Shown one piece after another: positions 35,612 to 43,805 of a stretch of 64,000 nucleotides of DNA (position 1 is its first letter; each line of letters opens with the position of its first letter). Below the pieces are notes generated by a model. It worked only from the letters and a program-made list of their open reading frames with translations, ran no database searches and had not been told where the DNA came from. Both the position numbers and the translations under genes were made by a program. The DNA comes from Bowmanella denitrificans (lineage in GTDB: Bacteria; Pseudomonadota; Gammaproteobacteria; Enterobacterales; Alteromonadaceae), in assembly GCF_002887595.1 (NCBI RefSeq), contig NZ_PEBU01000005.1, forward strand, positions 117,695-181,694, written 5' to 3'.

Positions 35612-36229
35612 ATGAAGGCATCCTGGCTTGCCATTAGTCTGCTTATCAGCCAACCGGTTTTGGCAGCAGCAACAGTTCAATCACTTGATGTCAGTGAAGA
35701 TTTGGTGGTTTTTTCACTCAATGAAGCAAAGACCAGCCAGGTGCCAGCATGCGTGGCCGACAATTTAAAAGATAAGTGGGCTATTCGGCTGACCAATGAA
35801 TCCGACAAAGCCATGTACGCGTTATTAATGACGGCAATGGCCACCAAGTCATCCCTAAGTGTAGTATCGGCCAACCATTGCGCGGTTGAAGGTTACGAGT
35901 CTCCTGGCAATATCAAAATATTACCCAGCGCGCCTATCAGCGCGCCGAAAAGGAAAGTCCTGCAAACTGTGGCTTATGGCATCAGGTATTTCGACGACAA
36001 CCCCAGTTACCCTTATAAGTATATTTCAGGTTGTCAGATTCTGAAAACACTGACTAATCCATCTTTGAACAATCGAAATTACATGTCGGTCCAAAACAGG
36101 GACTGCTACTGTGACGCACCAGCCACATTAGTTACCGGCACATCATTCCGAGTCGAAGGACACAGTGTGAATGTTAATATGGCAGATAGAAAAGAAACCG
36201 CTCAATGTGTAATAGAAGTGGAAATATAA
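35612..36229 (+). CDS. Two-domain small secreted protein (family domain plus variable C-terminus)
   Basis: 205 aa with GAGG site and signal peptide (cleavage near VLA-AAT). Residues 20-110 are the family domain of the P-x-CV...W...L subgroup (VPACVADNLKDKW, KAMYALLMTAMATKSSLSVV, SANHC). Residues 115-205 are an extra Cys-rich domain (SGCQIL, RDCYCDAP, AQCVIEVEI) without a paralogue in the window. This resembles a shared N-terminal module carrying different C-terminal ones, as at 46613 and 47398. Function unknown. Confidence 0.75.
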   Translation: MKASWLAISLLISQPVLAAATVQSLDVSEDLVVFSLNEAKTSQVPACVADNLKDKWAIRLTNESDKAMYALLMTAMATKSSLSVVSANHCAVEGYESPGNIKILPSAPISAPKRKVLQTVAYGIRYFDDNPSYPYKYISGCQILKTLTNPSLNNRNYMSVQNRDCYCDAPATLVTGTSFRVEGHSVNVNMADRKETAQCVIEVEI

Positions 36230-36275
36230 CCATTACCCACTGATTTAATTTCAACCTTGCAAGGACAGTCTCCCG

Positions 36276-36593
36276 GTGAAATGGATATTGGTTATCGCGT
36301 TTTTTGTGTTCAGTCGTGCCTGCCTGGCCGATTATATTGTTGAATTACAAATTCAAGGCAACAGCATATTATTTAAAACACAAGGCAATAAAACCCATGT
36401 GCTGCCCAACTGTGTTGAGGATAACAATCGCCAGATATGGTCAGCATCTTTAGATGGCCCCAGCGGCCAAGCCTTATATGTACAATTGACCAGCGCAGCA
36501 CTTGCCCCCTACCCAGTTGAAGTAGTGTCAGCCAATGATTGCGGCGTATTGCCGGGTTATGAGCGTGTCGCCACTGTACGGATTATGCCATGA
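36276..36593 (+). CDS. Small secreted protein, OB-like family, GTG start
   Basis: 105 aa. GTG 36276 is the only start in frame that keeps the signal peptide (MKWILVIAFFVFSRACLA), with AAGGA about 11 bp upstream. The mature part matches the P-x-CV...W...L subgroup: LPNCVEDNNRQIWSASL, QALYVQLTSAALAPYPVEVV, SANDC, RVATVRIMP. Its stop overlaps the next ATG in an ATGA, coupling it to a large Ig-like protein. Confidence 0.77.
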   Translation: MKWILVIAFFVFSRACLADYIVELQIQGNSILFKTQGNKTHVLPNCVEDNNRQIWSASLDGPSGQALYVQLTSAALAPYPVEVVSANDCGVLPGYERVATVRIMP

Positions 36594-37993
36594 GCGTGGC
36601 ACCGGCTTTCTTTAACCAGATGATTAACCGGCTTAAACAGGGGCTGGTCTATGGCTGTTTACTGGGGCTGCCCTGCCAGGCGGCAGAAAACCTCACCTGG
36701 CTACAAAGTGTGAATGGCTTTATCCTGTCAAACTCAGCCGAAAAGCCGCCAACTGCGGTATTAACAGCGCCTCAGATTCAACCTATCCCAACTCATGATG
36801 CCGACGGCAGCTTTGAGGTGAGGTGGGCCAATCCATCCCAGCATTTTATTGAAGTCGAAATAACCAAACTAGCGGCCATCGCACAACCAAGCAGCCGCAC
36901 ACTAAGTAGCAGGTTATCATCAAGCACCGCCACGCAATGGCAAACCATTTACACCGGTACGGGCAACAACGCAGCAGTCAGCCAGTTAGCTGATGGTGAA
37001 TATCAGGTTCGGGCAAAGTATTGCGCGTTACAAGGCTGCGGAGAATTCGGTCTGTCGAATATTGGTAGCGTTCAGCAACGCTTGTTTGCCAACGTCGATA
37101 ATATTGTTATTGGCCTCAACCAACGCATTACTATTCATCCGTTAATCAATGACTTCGACCCTCAGGGTCTGCCGTTTATGATTGACGGTCTGGAGAAGCA
37201 GCCATCTTACGGCAACAGTCGTCTGATGGATAATGGGCTCGCCATAGAATACCAAAGCACAATAGATGCGTGTGAGAACAATAAAGCATTTGTCGATAAT
37301 CTCGCATACCGGGTAAAAAACAGCGAGGGAGAGGTCTCTCAACCCGCCAGTATTAACATCACCGTACTTTGCCCGAACAAGTTGGCCGCTGAATGGATTG
37401 ACACCCCCTTCAGCGATAGCCAGAAGGCAAACCAATATCAGCTATACCTGGGCGAAAATACGCTGTTTTTTAAATCCAGAGCCAGCAAGTTTGCCTCCAT
37501 TGGCAGCCTGATCATCCCAGTTTATCAAATGGGTGACATCATTAAGCTGAGTAAGCAGCCATCCGGCTGGAAAAAGACCTACTTGAATCTTCAGGAGTTT
37601 CTCGCTGCCAACTCACAGTTGAAACAGTTAACCGGCGTGAAATACCTGGACAGCAACAACGATGGTACCTTGGAAGTCCTTATCGGTGATCAGGCCAAGC
37701 TGGGTAAAGACATGATTGAATGGCAAAGTAAATCAGTGTTAGTGGGTACTCGCCCGGAAATATACTGGCAAATTCCGCAAGGCATTAACTGTACCTCTCC
37801 GGAAAAAAACGAAACGCTTGAAAATATCGGCGTCAAAACATTGAACCCCACCTATACAACTGGCAACCAGAGCATCAGCTGGCATTGTCAAAATGCACAA
37901 GGTCTGAGTGTATATGAAATACACCACACCTTGTCGATTAATAGCCTGGCGGCGCCGGACAACTTTAAAAACACATACAGCACCAATCATTAA
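36590..37993 (+). CDS. Large secreted Ig/FN3-like protein with family C-terminal domain (paralogue 2 of 4)
   Basis: 467 aa with signal peptide (cleavage near CQA-AEN). Residues ~60-160 resemble an FN3 domain (DGSFEVRWANPSQHFIEVE, DGEYQVRAKYCALQGCGEFGLSN). Residues ~165-260 resemble a cadherin-like repeat (ITIHPLINDFDPQGLPF). A unique segment follows. Residues ~385-467 are the shared C-terminal domain (SVLVGTRPEIYWQIPQGINC, ISWHCQNAQG, LSINSLAAPDNF). It is translationally coupled to the preceding small gene. Function unknown. Confidence 0.76.
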   Translation: MSVAPAFFNQMINRLKQGLVYGCLLGLPCQAAENLTWLQSVNGFILSNSAEKPPTAVLTAPQIQPIPTHDADGSFEVRWANPSQHFIEVEITKLAAIAQPSSRTLSSRLSSSTATQWQTIYTGTGNNAAVSQLADGEYQVRAKYCALQGCGEFGLSNIGSVQQRLFANVDNIVIGLNQRITIHPLINDFDPQGLPFMIDGLEKQPSYGNSRLMDNGLAIEYQSTIDACENNKAFVDNLAYRVKNSEGEVSQPASINITVLCPNKLAAEWIDTPFSDSQKANQYQLYLGENTLFFKSRASKFASIGSLIIPVYQMGDIIKLSKQPSGWKKTYLNLQEFLAANSQLKQLTGVKYLDSNNDGTLEVLIGDQAKLGKDMIEWQSKSVLVGTRPEIYWQIPQGINCTSPEKNETLENIGVKTLNPTYTTGNQSISWHCQNAQGLSVYEIHHTLSINSLAAPDNFKNTYSTNH

Positions 37994-38006
37994 GCGAGAG
38001 TATTCT

Positions 38007-38363
38007 ATGAAAGCATTACCGTATTTATCCATTGCCTTTTCTCTACTTTATTCTTCCGTAACTCAAGCAGAGTTTTACCAATGCTATGGCGTTGAAGTAA
38101 AACGGGTGGCGGTAGAAAGAAACAGAGATGACAACTTCGGTTTTCAAAACAATATGGTTATTATGCTAAGCGCTAAATGTGGTGGCTACGAGTGGACCCA
38201 TACTGAAATCAGCCATCCATTAATGAGTCAATTTCTGAATATAGCACTTGCAGCCAAAACAACAGGCATCAAAGTTAATATTGGCGTAAATACCTCTACA
38301 CAGATAAGTGGCGAAGCGGGTGTCAAAGCCAACCAGCTGGCATATATTGATTTGGCAGGATAG
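38007..38363 (+). CDS. Small secreted protein, divergent family member
   Basis: 118 aa from ATG 38007, with GCGAGAG upstream and signal peptide MKALPYLSIAFSLLYSSVTQA. The mature protein has Cys in YQCYG and AKCGG, then the helix-strand element LMSQFLNIALAAKTTGIKVNIGV but no following Cys. Last gene of the rightward group. The gap to 38548 holds no further gene. Confidence 0.7.
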   Translation: MKALPYLSIAFSLLYSSVTQAEFYQCYGVEVKRVAVERNRDDNFGFQNNMVIMLSAKCGGYEWTHTEISHPLMSQFLNIALAAKTTGIKVNIGVNTSTQISGEAGVKANQLAYIDLAG

Positions 38364-38548
38364 TGCAAAGATAACAATGGCGTGGCACTAACTGATATTT
38401 GTTTGCCATTAACTGTGAGAGCCCTTACTGCACCAACCCTGTTACGAGAATAGTAAACTTCAATGTACCATTAATGTAATCAGATAATTAATCCAAGTTT
38501 AAATACACTTGTAAAAATGCCAAAATTGTCAGAATTCAACCAAGTGAA

Positions 38549-38944
38549 CTACTGTGCTCGCGCATTCTTAGGAAAAATCACATAAGAAATTGAATTAGCG
38601 TTACTACCAGAAAATGGTGGGGCAATCCTAAACTCCAGCTCAATTTGCTGGGCTTGGGCAGACAATAGCAATGAATACAGCGCACGATCAGACTCTTTAA
38701 AACTAAGGTAATAGTGGTTTTTGGTAGTTTCAGCCAATGCTGTATCACCTTGCGCTGAAGCCATACAAGTGTCTTTATCCAAAATAACAAAATGCACTTG
38801 CTCTGCGCCATAATGAGCCCTTGCAATATAAAACCCATGAATTTTAGAATAGATATTTTTACTTGCCGTGATTTGATCCAAACATCCAGCATCGGCAAAA
38901 CGAACAAATCCAGCTAAAAATAAGAACACCATTATTGTTTTCAT
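38549..38944 (-). CDS. Small secreted protein, OB-like family
   Basis: 131 aa, GGAAG site and signal peptide MKTIMVFLFLAGFVRFADA. Strand-rich first half (HGFYIARAHYGAEQVHFVIL, then DKDTC), then the family helix RALYSLLLSAQAQQIELEFRI and a final strand NSISYVIFP. Converges with the rightward group and begins the long leftward series. Confidence 0.72.
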   Translation of the reverse strand: MKTIMVFLFLAGFVRFADAGCLDQITASKNIYSKIHGFYIARAHYGAEQVHFVILDKDTCMASAQGDTALAETTKNHYYLSFKESDRALYSLLLSAQAQQIELEFRIAPPFSGSNANSISYVIFPKNARAQ

Positions 38945-38972
38945 TGAGCTTCCAAACTAATTCTAAAAGCAA

Positions 38973-39302
38973 TTACAACGCCACAATATGCGCCAAATCC
39001 TCAACGTTACTATATAGCTGGCAGCTGTCTTTACCCCCTATCCAGACATCTTGCTTGGCGGTATACGCCGCCAGCACCACACTCAGCGTTAGCTTGCCGG
39101 TGTCGGTGGCACCGTCGAAGACAAAGTCATAGATGTTACCAGTTTGGCATGCTGGCACAGCACTGGGTTTGGTACTGACGGTAATAAATACCTTAGTGCC
39201 ATAATCCGGCCCCACCAGCACCTTAGTGATCTTGGTTGGGTTAACACTGCTGGCCATCGCCAGTGGGGCAAGCAACAGCGAAACCAATACAAACTTTTTC
39301 AC
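38973..39302 (-). CDS. Small secreted protein, OB-like family (GP-YG subgroup), GTG start
   Basis: 109 aa. GTG 39302 with AAGGA 7 bp upstream gives signal peptide MKKFVLVSLLLAPLAMA. The mature part KITKVLVGPDYGTKVFITV, PACQTGNIYDFVFDG, GKLTLSVVLAAYTAKQDVWIGGKDSC and EDLAHIVAL aligns with 35207-35545. This subgroup gives the cleanest view of the layout: two strands, a Cys-containing loop, strand, helix, strand, Cys, final strand. Confidence 0.78.
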   Translation of the reverse strand: MKKFVLVSLLLAPLAMASSVNPTKITKVLVGPDYGTKVFITVSTKPSAVPACQTGNIYDFVFDGATDTGKLTLSVVLAAYTAKQDVWIGGKDSCQLYSNVEDLAHIVAL

Positions 39303-39329
39303 AGTCTATTCCTTCTTTAATCAGATCTA

Positions 39330-42300
39330 TTAATTTCTACGAAGCCCTTGTGGGGATGACAACTTACTCACTTCTAACAGTGGCGTGCTATACACCATAC
39401 CAGCACAGGAAAAGTTGAACTGATACTGCCCCGGTGTATAAAACACCCGGCTCTCACTGCCTTGATTACTGGTACTGTCGGTAAAATCTGACTGACACTC
39501 AGCCGCATCAGGGAAGTGCCATTGCAAGGTTATCGCCTGTCCCACTCTAATTTGAGTCACGTCGTCACCAGCACTCTGCCAATTTAATTGTGTGCTGCCA
39601 CTGCAATGAATATTGATACTCACTGTGGCTGATGCCGACTCAGCAACCTGATCCGACACCGAGTATTCAAAACTGTCAGCACCGCACACATCCTGATTAG
39701 GTGTATACAATAAACGCTGATCAGGCTGTTGCAGTAAGGTACCAAGTTGAGGTTGTGACAATAAGGTTAGCGTCAGCGCATCATTGTCTGCATCGGTATC
39801 ATTTTGCAAAACCAGCAAGGTAACCGGCAGGTTTTGCCCGGTAGTATAGCTATCGTTCATCGCCACAGGTGCATCATTCACCGGTGCCACACTGATTGTC
39901 ACGGTGGCAGGGGCAGAAAGCAGCTCGCCGTCACTGACCCGATAGGTAAAGTGGTCCTCTCCAAAGAAATTGGGCTTGGGCTGATAGGTAATCTGTTTAT
40001 CTGGGCCAATGCTAATCTGGCCATGGGCGGGTGTGGAAACATCAACCAGTGTTAAGGCATCTCCATCCGGGTCGCTGTCATTGGCCAGTACATTAATCAC
40101 CAGCGGCGAGTCTTCCTGCCCTTCTGCGCGGTCATGTTGAGCAACCGGTGCTTCATTCACCGGCAGTACCAAAACATTGACCTTACCCCAACTGGTCTGG
40201 TTAACCGAATCGGCAATCACATAAATAAACACATCGGTATAGGGGTTGGCGGAGCGGTAATCTTTTGCCCCGAGGTACGTTACGCTATTGTCCGGGTTTA
40301 GCCTTAGTGCACCTTTGGCTGACTGCCCTTCTTCGACTTTAACACTCAGAATTTTAAGCGGTTGTTCTTCCGGGTCGGTGTCGTTGGCTAACAGATCCAA
40401 CAGCAAGTCTTGCTTAGCATTCACCTCAACATAGTCGTCATTAGCGGTCGGCTTGGCGTTACCGGCCCCGCAATTCACATAGACCACCACATTGGCTGTT
40501 TTTTGCAAGCCCAGGCCGTCGTCGACGGTGTAAGAGAAGGTATCCCGGCCACAAAACGCACTATTCGGTGCGTACCTCAGCAGGCGCGCCTCAGGTAAAT
40601 AAATCACCAGGCTGGCATTAGCTGAGGGCGTTACCGAACTTATCCGCCAGGAGGCGCCGCTGGGGGAAACATCGTTAGTTAACAGGTCCAGTGCCGAACT
40701 GTCGCCACTGGCAACGGTAAATTGATCGTCATTGGCAGATGGCGGCCCTTGCCTGGGAACAACATGAATACGCACGAAGGCCCAGCTGTTTTGCTTTAGG
40801 TCATCCTGGACAACGTAAGTAAATTCATCGGTGTAGGCATCTGTGCTGCTATCCGTTTTATCGGCGATATAACTCAGTGAATTATCAGCATTGATATGCA
40901 AACTACCTTTTACTGTGCTATTAGACGGTACGTTGATTGCCATTACCCTAAGTGCTGCATTCTCAGGATCCGTGTCATTAGCAAGCACATTGACAGTGGC
41001 GTCCTGCCCTTGCAGCAGATAAATTTCGTCATTATTGGCTACTGGGCGTTTGTTACTTCCTGAGCAATCAACATTCACGGTCACCGTAGCGGTTTCAATG
41101 GCATTTTCACCATTAGCTAGGGTGTAGGTAAAGTAATCTTGGCCGCAAAAACCGTCAGCGGGTGTGTAACCTATTAAATTTTGGTTTAGATAGGCGTGTA
41201 CATTGGCATTATCTGATGAATGAACAGAAATAATATGAAAACCGGCGCTGTCAAGGTCATTATCCATTACTGACAACCCCGAGAGTTCTCCTCCAGCAAC
41301 ACTGTAGTTATCATGCATGGCATACTGATTGACTGGCAGTACCGGGGCAATATCGGCATGTTTCACCTCGGAAAACGCCATCGTAAAGTAAGTCACATTC
41401 GGCCCGTTCCAGCCGTTAATCTCAGCATTGCTACCCTGCAGGTGGCTGATAACTTGGCCGTTTTCTGTCAGCTCGGTCTGCCATTGCTGCGCTTCTCCGT
41501 TATTGTGGGTATTTTGCCAACCAGGGCTATTGGAGCTAAAGCCAATTTCCTTATCTGCCCCCAGGGCAAACAAATTAGCCCCCCAATGCTTCACACCATG
41601 TTTGGCTTTACGCACCAGTAAGTCACTGCGCCAGGGCAAATTCGCCAACGTCCCAGACGTTCCTTGCCCCTGATAGTCACCAAAAAACAGCCCGGCAGCA
41701 GGATTTTGGGCAAAAGCATAGGCGATATAATTCACCCCTTGCCCATTGTTGTATACAGAGTTACCAACCCAGAAGCGGTTAGTGGCAGGTTTTTTGAAGT
41801 TAAAGATATCAACATTGGTTTCCCTGACTTCCATGCCACCAATACCCATCAAGCCAAAGATGGTGCCCGGAATATCCCCTGGTATGCCATAACTGGCCCC
41901 CGACATACTGCCCGCACTATGCCAGGTCCAGGCAGAATTGGGATGATTAATGGGCTTTAAGATAAGCATGCCGACCTCGGCATCCAGGCGATGCGAAATC
42001 GCTGTAGAATTAATGTTGTTACCTGGGTAGGTGGTGATATCAAAAAAACCGGCTTCTTCCTTAAATACCAGTGCCACATACAACTCACCGGGCTTATTGA
42101 TGTCAATAGCACTGCCATTGAGTTCAAAGCCACTACTGGTAAAGGCTGAAAAGCTTAGACTTGTGCCTTCGTTTATACCATCACTGGTAAAAAATCGCCC
42201 TGGCCCCCTGGCCGTATCAAACCAATACCACTGATCAGACACATTGGGGTTAAGGTGCTTTATCATCACCAAACCACCCTGAGCCAGATTAAGACCTGCA

Positions 42301-43733
42301 TTAATGTTGTTCACCCCGCCGTTACCAATGTAAGGCACAATGGCAAAATTAGAGGGGTTGGCGACCGGCAGTTTGATAAACGCCGTAGCCTTGGCCAGTA
42401 CATTGCCCTGATTGTCTTCTATGCGGTAGTCAAAAGAATCGGTAGCAATATCCGCTTGCGGTGGAGTGTAGTGAACCTGGTTGTTTTCTATACTCAGCGC
42501 AGCGCCAGCGGCTGACAAGGATGGCACCTTAAAATACAGGCCCGATTGTGTGGCTCCGCTATCATTGTGTAGGACATCCAGTAGCGTGGCGGCTTTGTTT
42601 GTTAAGGTAAATACATCCGGAGTAATGGCTAATGTGTTGGGGTCCGGCGGCAATGCTTCCGGCATATTTTTGATCGCCACATACAAGTATTGCTTACCAC
42701 TTTCATTCCAGGTGATATTGTGGCCACTGGCCAGACTGGTCTTAACCAGTTCACCGGCCTCGTTAAGCAACATACTGCTGCCTGCTGAGGTGGGCAACCC
42801 GGCCCAGGCGAGGTCCAGCATGCCGTATCGCCGGTCACCAAAACGCGGGCTCCACAACGTCCAATTTGTTGCCAGTTGGGTATTAAGCGGCTTAAGAATA
42901 AAAGCATCAGGCTGCCAGGGCAGTTGTGCTAACACACCATCGGTGCTGTTCCCCACATAATGGCCTACCACAATGCCATCATCCGGACTGTCGGCGAACA
43001 CATAGGCTACATAGCGAGCGCCCGCCGTATTGGTACCAACACTGTTGCCTACATATAGTGCAGACGCACTAGGTTGCTTATTGCCCCACCATGCACCAGC
43101 GGCGGCAGGGTTAGTGTCACCAAAACCAAACAGGTTTAACGACTTAAATTCATTGGTGCTGGATAATGAGCGATGCCAAACCGCCCCACCATTATTCATA
43201 TCCAGCGCTTTAACAATTATCATGCCGACGTCGGCATTCAACTGGTGGGGAATTTCGCGCGACGCTGCACCATCACCGGTATAGGTAATAATATCCAGCA
43301 CCCCAGGCTTTTTAGCCAAAGCAATATAAGGGTATTCACTGCCCAGGCGATTCCAATGGGCGCTGGTCCCCTGCAGGACGAATCCCCGCTCAGTAAATTC
43401 AGCAAAACTACTCTGCACCTGTTCGGCCATGGCAGCGGTGCTATTCAGCGACACCCCGGCCCCACGCTCAGTATCCAGCCAATAGAAGCCCGAATCGTTG
43501 ACCGGGGACTTCACCATCACCAGCCCGCCGTCGCCGGCCAGATTGATACCGGCATTAACAGGGTTCAATATGTTATTGGCGTCGGTGGCAGCAGCATTGC
43601 CCTGATAAGTATCAACAACCAGGGTATTCAGGGTTTGTGCGGCACTCATCGCCGAGCTTAATAGACCTAGTGCATATAACGCGGCAAAGGCAATTTTTCG
43701 CGCAATACGTCGTTCCTTAACCTTGTACTTCAT
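39330..43733 (-). CDS. Giant secreted protein: duplicated tail-fibre-like modules, cadherin-like repeats, shared C-terminal domain (paralogue 3 of 4)
   Basis: 1467 aa from ATG 43733 (GGAA upstream; a TTG seven codons earlier is weaker). Signal peptide to about residue 33. Residues ~35-360 and ~465-785 are two copies of a module with G-GLVMIK, FYW(L/F)DT-RG, Y-A-VFKEEAGFFDITTY, HRLDAEVGMLILK and NSVYNNGQGVNYIAYAFA. This pattern occurs in phage tail-fibre-associated domains (DUF7483-like, from memory). A cadherin-like repeat separates them. Residues ~790-1390 are six or so 'VLANDxDPxxxxL' cadherin-like repeats. Residues ~1395-1467 are the shared Cys-containing C-terminal domain ending SPQGLRRN. 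Likely an extracellular adhesin; partner unknown. Confidence 0.8.
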   Translation of the reverse strand: MKYKVKERRIARKIAFAALYALGLLSSAMSAAQTLNTLVVDTYQGNAAATDANNILNPVNAGINLAGDGGLVMVKSPVNDSGFYWLDTERGAGVSLNSTAAMAEQVQSSFAEFTERGFVLQGTSAHWNRLGSEYPYIALAKKPGVLDIITYTGDGAASREIPHQLNADVGMIIVKALDMNNGGAVWHRSLSSTNEFKSLNLFGFGDTNPAAAGAWWGNKQPSASALYVGNSVGTNTAGARYVAYVFADSPDDGIVVGHYVGNSTDGVLAQLPWQPDAFILKPLNTQLATNWTLWSPRFGDRRYGMLDLAWAGLPTSAGSSMLLNEAGELVKTSLASGHNITWNESGKQYLYVAIKNMPEALPPDPNTLAITPDVFTLTNKAATLLDVLHNDSGATQSGLYFKVPSLSAAGAALSIENNQVHYTPPQADIATDSFDYRIEDNQGNVLAKATAFIKLPVANPSNFAIVPYIGNGGVNNINAGLNLAQGGLVMIKHLNPNVSDQWYWFDTARGPGRFFTSDGINEGTSLSFSAFTSSGFELNGSAIDINKPGELYVALVFKEEAGFFDITTYPGNNINSTAISHRLDAEVGMLILKPINHPNSAWTWHSAGSMSGASYGIPGDIPGTIFGLMGIGGMEVRETNVDIFNFKKPATNRFWVGNSVYNNGQGVNYIAYAFAQNPAAGLFFGDYQGQGTSGTLANLPWRSDLLVRKAKHGVKHWGANLFALGADKEIGFSSNSPGWQNTHNNGEAQQWQTELTENGQVISHLQGSNAEINGWNGPNVTYFTMAFSEVKHADIAPVLPVNQYAMHDNYSVAGGELSGLSVMDNDLDSAGFHIISVHSSDNANVHAYLNQNLIGYTPADGFCGQDYFTYTLANGENAIETATVTVNVDCSGSNKRPVANNDEIYLLQGQDATVNVLANDTDPENAALRVMAINVPSNSTVKGSLHINADNSLSYIADKTDSSTDAYTDEFTYVVQDDLKQNSWAFVRIHVVPRQGPPSANDDQFTVASGDSSALDLLTNDVSPSGASWRISSVTPSANASLVIYLPEARLLRYAPNSAFCGRDTFSYTVDDGLGLQKTANVVVYVNCGAGNAKPTANDDYVEVNAKQDLLLDLLANDTDPEEQPLKILSVKVEEGQSAKGALRLNPDNSVTYLGAKDYRSANPYTDVFIYVIADSVNQTSWGKVNVLVLPVNEAPVAQHDRAEGQEDSPLVINVLANDSDPDGDALTLVDVSTPAHGQISIGPDKQITYQPKPNFFGEDHFTYRVSDGELLSAPATVTISVAPVNDAPVAMNDSYTTGQNLPVTLLVLQNDTDADNDALTLTLLSQPQLGTLLQQPDQRLLYTPNQDVCGADSFEYSVSDQVAESASATVSINIHCSGSTQLNWQSAGDDVTQIRVGQAITLQWHFPDAAECQSDFTDSTSNQGSESRVFYTPGQYQFNFSCAGMVYSTPLLEVSKLSSPQGLRRN

Positions 43734-43805
43734 TCGTTGTTTCCAATTAGTCAATTAAATACTGCCGACCAAACGAACTTGCTTGTCATGCTACAAATGC
43801 AATGC

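Noticed and set aside
38364..38548. TAGTGC/GCACTA inverted pair as a terminator between converging genes
   Set aside because: The stem is short with a long loop and no T-run. Too weak to report as a feature.
39330..43733. Prophage, suggested by the tail-fibre-like modules
   Set aside because: No capsid, portal, terminase, lysis or integrase gene occurs in the window, and the protein has a Sec signal and cadherin-like repeats.
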